NCBI RefSeq assembly: GCF_020782235.1
Contig: NZ_JAJGNO010000003.1
Location: 310,001-374,000 of the forward strand
Length of the DNA stretch: 64,000 nucleotides
Direction: 5' to 3'
DNA from: Sphingobium naphthae
GTDB lineage: Bacteria; Pseudomonadota; Alphaproteobacteria; Sphingomonadales; Sphingomonadaceae
Of this stretch, positions 45,162-54,474 are shown in pieces; within the stretch, counting starts at the first letter, position 1; every line of letters starts with the position of its first letter. The notes below the pieces were generated by a model. It saw only the letters and a program-made list of their open reading frames with translations, was not told the DNA's origin and did not search any database. The translations under genes were made by a program, and so were the position numbers.

Positions 45162-45875
45162 ATGGGCGATTATGCGCGGGGCCGACTCGATCTGGATGAT
45201 GAGGATCGGCTGCCCTGGCTCGAGCCGGCGATCGACGAGGAGGAGGAGCGGATTTCGCCGCTCCGGATGCTCGGTCTGATCCTGCTCGGCTTGCTGCTGA
45301 TCGGCGCCGTCGTCGCCGGCATCTGGTGGGTGAATAATCGCCATGGCGCGGGTGGCGCCGGCGAGCTGATCGCCGCGCCCGAGGGCAATTACAAGATTCC
45401 CGCCAATGAAGCCGACGCCCGCAAGTTCGAAGGCGAAGGCGATGCCAGCTTCGCCGCGAGCGAAGGCGTGGCGCGTGACGGCCGCATCGATCCCAGCCGC
45501 GTGCCCGAAGCGCCGATCACCGGAACGGCGCCCGCGCCCGGCAATGCCAAGCCTTCGGTCGCGCCCAAGGCGGGGCAGAGCGTGTCGGCGCCGGTCACCG
45601 ACGGCACGGCGGAAAAGGCGGCGCCCGCAAGCCAGGCCAAGGCGGCGGGAGGCACCATCCAGCTCGGCGCCTATGGCAGTGCGTCCGGCGCGAAAGATGC
45701 CTGGGGCCGCCTGTCCAAGCGCTTCGCCTATCTGGCGCCGCTCGCCATGACGGTCGAGGAGGCGCAGGTCGGCGGCGGCACCGTCTACCGGTTGCGCGCC
45801 AGTGCGGGCGCCCAGGCGGCAACCATCTGCGGCCGGCTCAAGGTCGCGGGCGAAAGCTGCCTGGTGGTGAACTGA
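45162..45875 (+). CDS. SPOR-domain membrane protein
   Basis: A 237-residue type II membrane protein. A short acidic cytoplasmic part (DLDDEDRLPWLEPAIDEEEE), one helix (about 39-59, MLGLILLGLLLIGAVVAGIW), a periplasmic linker, and a C-terminal SPOR domain (GTIQLGAYGSASGAKDAWGR to the end). ATG 45162 is used. SPOR domains bind denuded septal glycan strands, so it is probably a divisome-associated protein. It is placed between argS and nagZ, the gene for peptidoglycan glucosaminidase, as in other alphaproteobacteria. Confidence 0.88.
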   Translation: MGDYARGRLDLDDEDRLPWLEPAIDEEEERISPLRMLGLILLGLLLIGAVVAGIWWVNNRHGAGGAGELIAAPEGNYKIPANEADARKFEGEGDASFAASEGVARDGRIDPSRVPEAPITGTAPAPGNAKPSVAPKAGQSVSAPVTDGTAEKAAPASQAKAAGGTIQLGAYGSASGAKDAWGRLSKRFAYLAPLAMTVEEAQVGGGTVYRLRASAGAQAATICGRLKVAGESCLVVN

Positions 45876-45965
45876 GCGGCGACGCTTGCCGGCGGCACCG
45901 CATATTATGCTCGGACCATCATTTGCGCTTCGACAGCGTGCCCTGCCGCCGCTAGGGTTTGAGAT

Positions 45966-46979
45966 ATGAAGCCTGTCATTTTCGGCCTTGCCGGCGAAAC
46001 CCTCGGTCCCGACGAACGCGCTTTCTTCGCCGAGGTCGAGCCCGCCGGCTACATCCTCTTCAAGCGCAACATCGTCGATCGCGGGCAGTTGCGCGCGCTC
46101 ACCGATGCGCTGCGGTCCCTCCATGGCCGCGACGACCTGCTCATCATGATCGATCAGGAAGGGGGACGCGTCGCGCGGATGCAGGCGCCGGTCTGGCCCA
46201 GCTTTCCGCCCGCCGCGCTATTCGATCGGCTATATGATATCGCGCCCTCCAGCGCGATCGCGGCGGCCCGTGCCAATGCGCAGGCGATCGCGCTGACGCT
46301 GGCGGAGGTCGGCATCACGGTCGACGCGCTGCCGCTGCTCGACGTGCGGCAGGACGGAGCGAGCGATATCATGGGCGACCGTACGCTGGGCGCGGAGCCG
46401 ATGCGAGTGGCAGCCCTGGGACGAGCGATGCTGGAAGGGCTTGCGGCGGGCGGCGTCGTCGGCATCGTCAAGCATATGCCCGGCCACGGCCGCGCGCTGG
46501 TGGACAGCCATCTGGACCTGCCGGTGGTCACCGCCAATGCCGACGCGCTGGAGCGCGACCTCGCCCCCTTCCGCACGCTGCGCAGCGCACCGATGGGGAT
46601 GACGGCGCATGTCGTCTATACGCAATGGGACGCCGACCGCCCCGCCAGCCTGTCGCCCACTGTGATCGGCGAGGTCATCCGCGAGCGGATCGGATTCGAT
46701 GGCCTGTTGATGTCCGATGATCTGGACATGAAGGCGCTCAAGGGCAGCATCCCGGATCTGGCGGCGGGCGTGGTCGCCGCCGGCTGCGACCTCGCGCTCA
46801 ACTGCTTCGGCCGCATGGACGACATGATCGGCATCGCCCACGCGCTGCCCGACATCAGCGAACGGGCCCGCGCTCGCCTCGACCGCGCCATGGCGAGCGT
46901 GACGCGCGGCGGCGATCAACCGCCGCTGGAGCAATTGCTGGCGACGCGGGATCAACTGCTGGAGCCGGTGGCGGCTTGA
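45966..46979 (+). CDS. nagZ: beta-N-acetylhexosaminidase, peptidoglycan recycling
   Basis: A 337-residue GH3 enzyme. MKPVIFGLAGETLGPDERAF is the usual start, MIDQEGGRVARM contains the substrate-binding segment, and KHMPGHGRALVDSH holds the catalytic histidine of NagZ; the nucleophile aspartate lies in LLMSDDLDMKAL. It cleaves GlcNAc from anhydro-muropeptides in the cytoplasm. In related genomes scpA usually follows; here a repeat-filled gap and a convergent gene follow instead. Confidence 0.95.
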   Translation: MKPVIFGLAGETLGPDERAFFAEVEPAGYILFKRNIVDRGQLRALTDALRSLHGRDDLLIMIDQEGGRVARMQAPVWPSFPPAALFDRLYDIAPSSAIAAARANAQAIALTLAEVGITVDALPLLDVRQDGASDIMGDRTLGAEPMRVAALGRAMLEGLAAGGVVGIVKHMPGHGRALVDSHLDLPVVTANADALERDLAPFRTLRSAPMGMTAHVVYTQWDADRPASLSPTVIGEVIRERIGFDGLLMSDDLDMKALKGSIPDLAAGVVAAGCDLALNCFGRMDDMIGIAHALPDISERARARLDRAMASVTRGGDQPPLEQLLATRDQLLEPVAA

Positions 46980-47083
46980 TCGGCCTGAGGGCGGAGCGGG
47001 CCGGGGAGAGTAGTTGTCTCGCATCTCGCTGTTATCCCGCCCAAGGCTCGGATACCGGGCAATGACGCGCCAAACCTACTGAG

Positions 47084-47181
47084 ATGCCAGCCTTCGCTGG
47101 CATGACGAATGGTGTTGCCGAAGTGTTGGCCTCCCATCATCCTCCCCTGGCAGGGGAGGTGTCGCGCGCGAAGCGCGTGAC
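47084..47181. repeat. cluster of palindromic repeat elements in the nagZ/nitrilase gap
   Basis: Three hairpins lie in the 388-bp gap 46980-47367: ATGCCAGC-CTTC-GCTGGCAT (47084-47103, perfect), CCTCCCC/GGGGAGG (47141-47159) and GTC-CGCGC/GCGCG-GAC (47161-47181). The last two form a composite CCTCCCC... repeat seen widely in sphingomonads. No gene is supported in the gap; the translated frame MPAFAGMTN is the usual artefact of the first element. Confidence 0.75.
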
Positions 47182-47367
47182 GGAGGAGTGTCACCCCCAC
47201 AATGGCAGGCTACCCTTCCGTCCGGCCTGCTCCCCTACGATCAAGAGCGATAAGCCGGCAGCTCCAATCGGCTTCTTGCCATGTCTCATCGCGTCATGCT
47301 GGCCCCCGGTCTCCCGCTTGTCTGCCAAAGCGACGCAGAAGCGCGACAGTAACGCCGGCAGCCGGCC

Positions 47368-48981
47368 TCAACCGCCCCCCGGCGAATTATGCCCGCCCGC
47401 CGGCACGGGGCCGCCGCTCGGCGCATGGCTGTGGTCGGGCGTGCTGTCCCAGTCGATATGATAGAGGTCAAAACGGCGGTCGCGTAGGTTGCGCACCGTG
47501 CCTTCGGCGCGCGCCCAGCTGAGGTCGGCGAGGTTGACGTCCGCCATGGTCAGCGTCTCGACATTCTCGGTCGATTCCGCCGCGATGCCGTCGCGCGCGA
47601 AGGGCAGGTCGCAAGGCGTCAGGATCGCGCTCTGCGCATATTGGATGTCCATATTGTCGACATTGGGCAGGTTGCCGACATTGCCGGACATGACAACATA
47701 GCATTGATTCTCGATCGCGCGCGCCTGCGCGCAATAGCGCACGCGCATATAGCCCAGGCGCGAATCGGTGCAGAAGGGCACGAAGATGATGCGCGCGCCC
47801 TGGTCGACCAGCCGGCGGGCGAGTTCGGGAAATTCGCTGTCATAGCAGATCAGCACGCCGATCGGCCCGCAGTCGGTCTGGATCACGTCGAGCGAGTCGC
47901 CACCCTTGATGTTCCACCAGAAGGCTTCGTTGGGCGTGGGATGGATCTTCTCCTGTGTGTGGATCGATCCATCGCGCAGCGCGACATAGGCGATATTCTG
48001 GATGTCGCCATCCTCGGCGCGGGTGGGATGCGACCCGCCGATGATGTTGATATTATATTCGAGCGCCATGCGTCCCAGCTCGCGGGTCAGGCGCGGCGTG
48101 TAGTTGGTGAGCTTGTCGATCGCTTCCATCGGCGACAGCTTCTTCGTCTCGAAGGAGAGAAGCGGCAGGGTGAAAAGCTCGGGAAAGATGATGAAGTCCG
48201 ACCGGTAGTCAGCCGCCACGTCGACGAAATATTCGATGTTGCGGACAAACTCGTCGAAATCCTGCACCGCGCGCGCCTGCAACTGGCAGGTGGCGAGGCG
48301 CACGCTTTCCACGCCGCGCGGCACGCGCATTTCAGGGGCCTCGTCGGGATCGACATAGGGGTTGCGCCAGACCAGATGCGCGGCATGGCCGTCCGACTGC
48401 TTGTCTTCGGGCAGGTAATTTTCCAGCACGCCCAGCGGCTCGAACTGGTTCTTCAGCTGAAAGCTGATCACCTGGTCGCGCAGCTTGCCGCTGACCACTT
48501 TTTCCAGATAGTCGCGCGGGCTGCCGGCGCGACGCTTGGCGCGGGCATAGCCGGGCATCCGGCCGGCGATGACAATGCCGTGCAGGTCCAACTCTTCGGC
48601 CAACTCCTTGCGCTCGTCATATAGGCGCTGACCGATGCGCAGCCCGCGCAGCTTTGGATCGACGGCCATCTCATAGCCGTAAAGCCACTCGCCCGCCGCG
48701 CTGTGCCGCGTGCCAAAGCCGTTGGCGGTGATCTCCTCCCAGTCATGCTTGGCGAAGGCCATCGCCTTGCTGACGCGCATCGTGGCGCAATAGCCCACCA
48801 CCTTGCTGTCATAGAGCGCGACGAAGCAGCCATTGGGGAAATTGTTGATCTGCCCGCGGATGGTCGCCAGCGAATAATTGGGCATGCCGGGATAGGCGCG
48901 GGCGATCAGCCGCTGGATGCCCCGCACATCCGATGGCACCGCGGCGCGAACCTCCAAACGCTTCTTGCCCGTCGTCGTCAC
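47368..48981 (-). CDS. GNAT acetyltransferase - carbon-nitrogen hydrolase fusion
   Basis: A 537-residue two-domain protein. Residues about 8-200 are a GNAT domain (VRAAVPSDVRGIQRLIARAY; YEMAVDPKLRGLRIGQRLYD, the acetyl-CoA loop). Residues about 225-505 form a nitrilase-superfamily hydrolase with the E-K-C triad: FPELFTLP, HTQEKIHPTPNE and VLICYDSEFPE. Known members are annotated as bifunctional GNAT/carbon-nitrogen hydrolase; the substrate is unknown. No signal is seen. A terminator of the upstream icd gene separates the two, so it is probably monocistronic. Confidence 0.88.
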   Translation of the reverse strand: MTTTGKKRLEVRAAVPSDVRGIQRLIARAYPGMPNYSLATIRGQINNFPNGCFVALYDSKVVGYCATMRVSKAMAFAKHDWEEITANGFGTRHSAAGEWLYGYEMAVDPKLRGLRIGQRLYDERKELAEELDLHGIVIAGRMPGYARAKRRAGSPRDYLEKVVSGKLRDQVISFQLKNQFEPLGVLENYLPEDKQSDGHAAHLVWRNPYVDPDEAPEMRVPRGVESVRLATCQLQARAVQDFDEFVRNIEYFVDVAADYRSDFIIFPELFTLPLLSFETKKLSPMEAIDKLTNYTPRLTRELGRMALEYNINIIGGSHPTRAEDGDIQNIAYVALRDGSIHTQEKIHPTPNEAFWWNIKGGDSLDVIQTDCGPIGVLICYDSEFPELARRLVDQGARIIFVPFCTDSRLGYMRVRYCAQARAIENQCYVVMSGNVGNLPNVDNMDIQYAQSAILTPCDLPFARDGIAAESTENVETLTMADVNLADLSWARAEGTVRNLRDRRFDLYHIDWDSTPDHSHAPSGGPVPAGGHNSPGGG

Positions 48982-49009
48982 TTGCCGCCTCCATATGTCA
49001 TACGCAAAG

Positions 49010-49041
49010 AAAAAGGCGGCGTCGGATGCCCGGCGCCGCCT
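49010..49041 (-). terminator. terminator of icd
   Basis: On the minus strand, an 8-bp perfect stem AGGCGGCG/CGCCGCCT with a 12-base loop followed by TTTTTC, about 37 bp downstream of the icd stop. Confidence 0.8.
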
Positions 49042-49077
49042 CGTTCCGTTATCGTATTGAAACCGTGGGGGTGGGGA

Positions 49078-50301
49078 TCAGTTCCAATTGCCCATTTCGG
49101 TTTCCAAGTTGACGCGGATCGCCTCGAAGAACTGCTCGGTGGTCATCCACGACTGTTCCGGACCGATCAGCAGCGCCAGATCCTTGGTCATCTTGCCGCT
49201 TTCGACGGTCTTGATGCAGACCTGCTCCAGCGTTTCGGCAAAGCGCACGACATCGGGCGTCTCGTCGAACTTGCCGCGGAACTTGAGGCCGCCGGTCCAG
49301 GCGAAAATCGACGCAATGGGGTTGGTCGACGTCGCCTTGCCCTGCTGGTGCTGGCGGTAGTGGCGCGTGACGGTGCCGTGCGCGGCTTCGGCCTCGACGG
49401 TCTTGCCGTCGGGCGAGAGCAGGACGGAGGTCATGAGCCCGAGGCTGCCGAAGCCCTGCGCCACCTGGTCCGACTGGACGTCGCCGTCATAATTCTTGCA
49501 CGCCCACACGAACTCGCCGCTCCACTTCAGCGCGGAGGCGACCATGTCGTCGATCAGTCGATGCTCGTAGACGATGCCGGCGTCCTTGAACTTCTGCGCG
49601 AAGCCTTCGGTCTCGAACACTTCCTGGAACAGGTCCTTGAAACGGCCGTCATAGGCCTTGAGGATGGTGTTCTTGGTCGACAGATAGACCGGCCATTTGA
49701 GGTTCAGGCCGTAGTTGAACGACGCGCGGGCGAAGTCGCGGATCGAATCGTCCAGATTGTACATCGCCATGGCGACGCCCGATCCGGGGAAGTCGAACAC
49801 TTCGCGGTCGATAGTCTCGCCATTTTCGCCTTCGAAGACGAGGCGCAGCTTGCCCGGGCCGGGCACCTTGATGTCGGTGGCGCGATACTGGTCGCCAAAG
49901 GCGTGACGGCCGACCACGATCGGCTTGGTCCAGCCGGGGATCAGGCGCGGCACGTTGGAAATGACGATCGGTTCGCGGAAGACGACGCCGCCCAGAATAT
50001 TGCGGATCGTGCCGTTGGGCGACTTCCACATGGACTTGAGGTTGAACTCCTCGACGCGCGCTTCGTCGGGGGTGATGGTGGCGCACTTCACGCCCACGCC
50101 ATATTCCTTGATCGCGTTCGCGGAATCGATGGTGATCTGGTCGTTCGTCTCGTCGCGCTTCTGAACGGACAGGTCATAATATTTAAGGTCGATGTCGAGA
50201 TAGGGGAGGATCAGGCGCTCGCGGATCCATTCCCAGATGATCCGGGTCATTTCGTCGCCGTCGATCTCCACGACGGGGTTTTTCACCTTGATCTTCGCCA
50301 T
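49078..50301 (-). CDS. icd: isocitrate dehydrogenase (NADP-dependent)
   Basis: A 407-residue dimeric-type IDH as in eukaryotes and alphaproteobacteria: [48 protein letters not shown], and [10 protein letters not shown] with the metal-binding aspartates; [20 protein letters not shown] is the cofactor loop. ATG 50301 gives the family start MAKIKV; the frame is open 21 codons further. It makes 2-oxoglutarate, CO2 and NADPH in the TCA cycle. Divergent from psd. Confidence 0.96.
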   Translation of the reverse strand: MAKIKVKNPVVEIDGDEMTRIIWEWIRERLILPYLDIDLKYYDLSVQKRDETNDQITIDSANAIKEYGVGVKCATITPDEARVEEFNLKSMWKSPNGTIRNILGGVVFREPIVISNVPRLIPGWTKPIVVGRHAFGDQYRATDIKVPGPGKLRLVFEGENGETIDREVFDFPGSGVAMAMYNLDDSIRDFARASFNYGLNLKWPVYLSTKNTILKAYDGRFKDLFQEVFETEGFAQKFKDAGIVYEHRLIDDMVASALKWSGEFVWACKNYDGDVQSDQVAQGFGSLGLMTSVLLSPDGKTVEAEAAHGTVTRHYRQHQQGKATSTNPIASIFAWTGGLKFRGKFDETPDVVRFAETLEQVCIKTVESGKMTKDLALLIGPEQSWMTTEQFFEAIRVNLETEMGNWN

Positions 50302-50463
50302 AGCGCCTATTCGCCTTCTACTCTTGGGTGGAATATGCCGACGCCCTAGGCAAAGCGGCGGCAATGTTCAACTGTTGAAGCCGCCCGCCCGCGGCCTGGG
50401 GACGGAGCCGTAACGCGGCATCGGTCGTTGTCAGGGCAACAGTCTCTGCCTAAGACGGTGGCC

Positions 50464-51198
50464 ATGGAAAATAATGAAATCACGATCGCCGCGGGCGGTA
50501 ATGTCAAATGGCGCTGGCCCTCCGTCCATCCCGAGGGGATGAAGTTCGGCCTCATCGCCGCCGCGATCACTGCGGTCCTGTTCCTGGTGGGGTGGGACAT
50601 TGTCGGCTGGCTGATGCTGATGGTGACGATCTGGGTGTTCGCCTTCTTCCGCGATCCCGTCCGCGCGGTGCCTCAGGATGAAGGCGCGATCATCGCGCCG
50701 GCCGATGGCTTGGTGACGTTGATCCAGCGCGTGCCGCCGCCACGCGAAATGGCGGGGCTGGACGGGCTGGGCGACCAGCCGCTGATCCGCGTGTCGATTT
50801 TCATGAGCGTGTTCGACGTCCACATCAATCGCACGCCGATCGGCGGGACGATCAAGTCGGTCGTCTATATTTCGGGCAAGTTCCTCAACGCCGATCTGGA
50901 CAAGGCGAGCGAGGATAATGAGCGCCAGCACATTTTGGTCGAGCGGCATGACGGGCTGCGCATCGGCTTCACCCAGATTGCGGGGTTGGTCGCCCGGCGC
51001 ATCGTGCCGTTCGTCAAGCCCGGCGACATGGTCGCGGCGGGCCAGCGCATCGGCCTGATCCGCTTCGGCAGCCGCGTCGACGTCTACCTGCCCGCTGGCA
51101 CCGCACCGCGCGTGATCCTGGGCCAGCGCACGGTCGCGGGCGAGACGATCCTTGGCCAGATCGGCGATGCGCGCGTCGTGCCGGGCATCCAGCAATGA
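50464..51198 (+). CDS. psd: phosphatidylserine decarboxylase
   Basis: A 244-residue PSD of the short type. Two hydrophobic segments near 25-65 ([17 protein letters not shown] ... [16 protein letters not shown]), [22 protein letters not shown] with the histidine, and [11 protein letters not shown] with the GS autocleavage site that makes the pyruvoyl group. It converts phosphatidylserine to phosphatidylethanolamine. It is followed by pssA, the preceding enzyme of this pathway. Confidence 0.94.
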   Translation: MENNEITIAAGGNVKWRWPSVHPEGMKFGLIAAAITAVLFLVGWDIVGWLMLMVTIWVFAFFRDPVRAVPQDEGAIIAPADGLVTLIQRVPPPREMAGLDGLGDQPLIRVSIFMSVFDVHINRTPIGGTIKSVVYISGKFLNADLDKASEDNERQHILVERHDGLRIGFTQIAGLVARRIVPFVKPGDMVAAGQRIGLIRFGSRVDVYLPAGTAPRVILGQRTVAGETILGQIGDARVVPGIQQ

Positions 51199-51313
51199 TG
51201 GCGGCTTCGCTTCCCCTCCGCGCCAGCCATGGTGCGACGTCGGCGGGCATCTGCTTCGGCCTTGGTTCACACGCAAGCCGCGCTTCCGCCTGCATTCGAT
51301 CGGCGGTGCGGCC

Positions 51314-52096
51314 ATGAGCCGCCAGCGTCGCGCCATTCCGCGCGGATTGCGCCGTGGCATCACCTTGCGCATGGTCGCGCCCAACGCCGTGACCGCCATG
51401 GCGCTCTGCTTTGGCCTGACGGGCGTGCGCTATGGCATTTCGGGGGAGTGGGAGCGGGCGGTGCTGTCCATCCTCTTCGCCGGCGTGCTGGACGGACTCG
51501 ACGGCCGCATCGCGCGCCTGCTGCGCGGGGAAAGCCGCTTTGGCGCGGAACTGGACTCGCTGTCCGATTCGATCGCCTTCGGCGTCGCGCCGGCGCTGAT
51601 CCTGTACCTCTGGTCGCTGCACGCCATGCCGAAATTCGGCTGGATTTTCGCGCTGGCCCATGCGCTGTCCTGCGCGCTGCGGCTTGCGCGTTTCAACGCC
51701 AATATCGATGCGGACGAACAGCCCCACAAGTCGGCCGGCTTTCTGACCGGCGTTCCCGCACCCGCCGGGGCGGGGCTTGCCTTCGTGCCACTCTATCTCT
51801 GGCTCGTGACCGGCGCCGATATTTTCCGCGCCTGGTATGTGGTCGCACCTTGGACGGCCTTCACCGCATTCCTGATGATTTCCAGCGTTGCCACCTATAG
51901 CTGGTCGGCGCTGCGTCTGCGCAAGCGCATCCGTTTGGAGGCGATCGCGGTAGCGGGGTTGCTGGCGGCGCTGCTGGTGACCGACCCCTGGCTGACCCTG
52001 CTGATCCTGTGCGCGGGCTATATCGCGCTCATTCCCTTCGGCATCATGTCCTATGCGCGCGTGAAGCGGCAGCGGGAAGCGACCTCCGCCGTCTGA
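51314..52096 (+). CDS. pssA: CDP-diacylglycerol-serine O-phosphatidyltransferase
   Basis: About 260 residues. The CDP-alcohol phosphotransferase motif D-G-x2-A-R-x8-G-x3-D-x3-D is present (DGLDGRIARLLRGESRFG, then ELDSLSDS). About six to seven hydrophobic helices. It makes phosphatidylserine for psd, the upstream gene. ATG 51314 is the start used; the frame is open upstream into a region overlapping psd and the start lacks a strong binding site, so it may be a few codons off. Confidence 0.9.
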   Translation: MSRQRRAIPRGLRRGITLRMVAPNAVTAMALCFGLTGVRYGISGEWERAVLSILFAGVLDGLDGRIARLLRGESRFGAELDSLSDSIAFGVAPALILYLWSLHAMPKFGWIFALAHALSCALRLARFNANIDADEQPHKSAGFLTGVPAPAGAGLAFVPLYLWLVTGADIFRAWYVVAPWTAFTAFLMISSVATYSWSALRLRKRIRLEAIAVAGLLAALLVTDPWLTLLILCAGYIALIPFGIMSYARVKRQREATSAV

Positions 52097-52099
52097 TCC

Positions 52100-52357
52100 T
52101 CAGGCGGCGAACAGCGAAGGGGACGCGGGCGCGGCGGCATCCGCCTTGCTCAGCCGATGCGTGACGCGCGGGCGGCTTACCCGGATATGATAGACTTGCG
52201 GCGTCTGGGGAATGGGCTGGAACAGAAGGGCTGCCACCATCTTGTCATGATAGGCTGCGAACATCCAGGCGATGGTCCCGGCCGCCAGCAGGAAAGCAGC
52301 GGAAAACAAGGTTGCGGCAACAAGCGTGAACATCATCGTCACTTTCTGTCTTGCCAT
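52100..52357 (-). CDS. small single-pass membrane protein
   Basis: 85 residues from ATG 52357 (an in-frame GTG at 52375 adds six). One hydrophobic segment, MMFTLVAATLFSAAFLLAAG, then TIAWMFAAYH, a short loop and a basic tail (PRVTHRLSKADAAAPASPS). No family recognised, no clear binding site. It ends 3 bp from the convergent pssA stop. Could be real or not; the hydrophobic pattern is consistent. Confidence 0.45.
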   Translation of the reverse strand: MARQKVTMMFTLVAATLFSAAFLLAAGTIAWMFAAYHDKMVAALLFQPIPQTPQVYHIRVSRPRVTHRLSKADAAAPASPSLFAA

Positions 52358-52454
52358 TTGCACGGCATGGCTCACTATGACGGTTTGAACGGGCGTTAAC
52401 CGTTTTTGTTCCGTCTGTTCCCCTTATGTTCCTGTTCCAGGCTGGCGTCAACCC

Positions 52455-52483
52455 TTGCCATGCGCTTTTTTCAGCGCTAAAGG
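52455..52483 (+). promoter_or_regulatory. possible rpsB promoter
   Basis: TTGCCA (52455-52460), 17-base spacer, TAAAGG (52478-52483), about 105 bp before the rpsB start. Sigma-70-like by eye only. Confidence 0.3.
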
Positions 52484-52589
52484 CGCGCCCATTCCACATG
52501 GGAATCACCATATCCGGTGCCGGACCGGCCTTTCAGGTCGCGCGACGGTTCCCGATTCCCAAAGGTAGCAACCGGAAGGAGAAAAGATT

Positions 52590-53348
52590 ATGGCGACCCC
52601 TGTCGTCACCATGCACCAATTGATCGAGGCTGGCGCCCATTTCGGCCACCAGACCCATCGCTGGAACCCGCGCATGAAGCCGTATATCTTCGGCGAGCGC
52701 AACGGCATCCACATTCTTGACCTGTCGCAGACCGTGCCGCTCTTCGGCCGCGCGCTCGACTTCGTGTCGGCCACCGTCGCTGCCGGCGGCAAGGTGCTGT
52801 TCGTCGGCACCAAGCGCCAGGCGCAGGACCCCATCGCCGAAGCCGCTCGCAAGTCGGGCCAGCACTTCGTCAACCATCGCTGGCTGGGCGGCATGCTCAC
52901 CAACTGGAAGACCATTTCGGGCTCGATCAAGCGCCTGAAGACCCTCGAGGAAAAGCTGTCGGGCGACACTCACGGCTTCACCAAGAAGGAAGTGCTCCAG
53001 ATGACTCGCGAGCGCGAGAAGCTGGAACTGTCGCTGGGCGGCATCCGCGACATGAACGGCATCCCCGATGTCATGTTCGTGATCGACGCCAACAAGGAAG
53101 AGCTGGCGATCAAGGAAGCCAACACGCTGGGCATCCCGGTCGTCGCGATCCTCGATTCGAACGTCTCGCCTGACGGCATCGCTTTCCCGGTTCCGGCCAA
53201 TGACGACGCCAGCCGCGCGATTCGCCTTTATTGCGAAGCTGTCGCCGCCGCCGCCACCAAGGGCAACCGTGGTGCGCAGCAGGCCTCGGGCGTGGATCTG
53301 GGCGCTCTGGACGAGCCCGAAGTCGAGCAGGTTGTCGCCGAAGCCTAA
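52590..53348 (+). CDS. rpsB: 30S ribosomal protein S2
   Basis: A 252-residue S2. It starts [20 protein letters not shown], with [20 protein letters not shown], and [20 protein letters not shown], all family blocks. AAGGAG lies 9 bases before the ATG. It is a component of the small subunit that binds S1. The standard rpsB-tsf order follows. Confidence 0.98.
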   Translation: MATPVVTMHQLIEAGAHFGHQTHRWNPRMKPYIFGERNGIHILDLSQTVPLFGRALDFVSATVAAGGKVLFVGTKRQAQDPIAEAARKSGQHFVNHRWLGGMLTNWKTISGSIKRLKTLEEKLSGDTHGFTKKEVLQMTREREKLELSLGGIRDMNGIPDVMFVIDANKEELAIKEANTLGIPVVAILDSNVSPDGIAFPVPANDDASRAIRLYCEAVAAAATKGNRGAQQASGVDLGALDEPEVEQVVAEA

Positions 53349-53377
53349 GAGCGTCGCGCAACTGCAAACATGACAGG

Positions 53378-53408
53378 CTAGGGCGCGCTCCACCGGAACG
53401 CGCCCTAG
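53378..53408. terminator. hairpin between rpsB and tsf, possible attenuator
   Basis: A perfect 10-bp inverted repeat CTAGGGCGCG (53378-53387) and CGCGCCCTAG (53399-53408) with an 11-base loop. No T run follows, so it is not a classic terminator; it could be a partial terminator or an RNA-processing/stability element tuning tsf against rpsB, as a terminator does in E. coli. Confidence 0.5.
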
Positions 53409-53442
53409 TGTGCATCTAAATTACCTGTGCATCTAAATTACC
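53409..53442. repeat. perfect tandem 17-bp duplication before tsf
   Basis: The 17-base unit TGTGCATCTAAATTACC occurs twice in direct succession (53409-53425, 53426-53442) just after the hairpin and 35 bp before the tsf start. It is AT-rich compared with its surroundings. Confidence 0.9.
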
Positions 53443-53477
53443 GCCTGTTTGAAACATCGAAACTTAGGAGCCGAAAC

Positions 53478-54404
53478 ATGGCCGAGATTACCGCTGCCGC
53501 CGTCAAGGAACTGCGCGACCGTTCGGGCGCGGGCATGATGGATTGCAAGAAGGCGCTCACCGAAGCCAATGGCGACCTGGAAGCCGCGACCGACTGGCTG
53601 CGCGCCAAGGGCCTGGCCGCCGCGCAGAAGAAGTCGAGCCGCACCGCCGCGGAAGGTCTTGTCGGCGTCGCCGTCGCCGGCACCAAGGGCGTGGCCGTCG
53701 AAGTGAACAGCGAAACCGACTTCGTCGCCAAGAACGACCAGTTCCAGGATTTCGTCCGCACCGTGTCGGCCGTCGCGCTGGAAACCGGTGCTGCGGACGC
53801 CGAAGCGCTGTCGAACGCTGCCTATCCGGGCGGCGGCACCGTCGCTGAAAAGCTGGTGTCGAACATCGCCACCATCGGCGAGAACCAGAATGTCCGCCGC
53901 GTCGGCCATGTCGAAGTCAGCCAGGGCGTGGTCGTCCCCTATGTCCACAACGCCGCTGCACCGGGCCTGGGCAAGATCGGCGTGCTGGTCGCGCTCGAGG
54001 GCGATGCGCCCGCCGACGTGCTGGAGCCCCTGGGCAAGCAGCTGGCCATGCACATCGCCGCTGCCTTCCCGCTGGCGTTGTCGGCCGACGACATCGATCC
54101 CGCGCTGCTGGAGCGTGAACGCGCCATCGCCGCGGAAAAGGCTGCCGAATCGGGCAAGCCCGCCGAAATCGTCGCCAAGATGGTCGACGGCGCGGTCGCC
54201 AAGTTCGCCAAGGAGCAGGCGCTGCTCAGCCAGCTGTTCGTGATGGACAACAAGACCCCGGTCGCCGACGTCGTTGCCAAGGCGGCGAAGGACGCGGGCG
54301 CGTCGATCACGCTCAAGAACTATGTCCGCTTCCAGCTGGGCGAAGGCATCGAGAAGGAAGTCAGCGACTTCGCCGCCGAAGTGGCTGCCGCTGCCGGCGT
54401 CTGA
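53478..54404 (+). CDS. tsf: translation elongation factor Ts
   Basis: A 308-residue EF-Ts: [20 protein letters not shown] (residues 2-21), then [20 protein letters not shown], with [10 protein letters not shown] of the core domain. ATG 53478 has TAGGAG about 8 bases upstream; an upstream in-frame part has no family similarity. It recycles EF-Tu. A strong terminator follows 26 bp later. Confidence 0.98.
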   Translation: MAEITAAAVKELRDRSGAGMMDCKKALTEANGDLEAATDWLRAKGLAAAQKKSSRTAAEGLVGVAVAGTKGVAVEVNSETDFVAKNDQFQDFVRTVSAVALETGAADAEALSNAAYPGGGTVAEKLVSNIATIGENQNVRRVGHVEVSQGVVVPYVHNAAAPGLGKIGVLVALEGDAPADVLEPLGKQLAMHIAAAFPLALSADDIDPALLERERAIAAEKAAESGKPAEIVAKMVDGAVAKFAKEQALLSQLFVMDNKTPVADVVAKAAKDAGASITLKNYVRFQLGEGIEKEVSDFAAEVAAAAGV

Positions 54405-54430
54405 TCGTCCAATCCGATCGAAAAAATGAG

Positions 54431-54461
54431 AAGGGGCGCTCGCAGCAGCGCCCCTTTTTTT
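54431..54461 (+). terminator. terminator of rpsB-tsf
   Basis: Stem AAGGGGCGCT/AGCGCCCCTT with a 6-base loop, followed by seven Ts in all after the stem. Confidence 0.9.
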
Positions 54462-54474
54462 GTGGCGCCGCGCG

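Noticed and set aside
47084..47461. Open frame starting MPAFAGMTN in the gap after nagZ
   Set aside because: The N-terminus is a translated palindromic repeat, and the frame runs into the antisense of the nitrilase fusion. No family signal.
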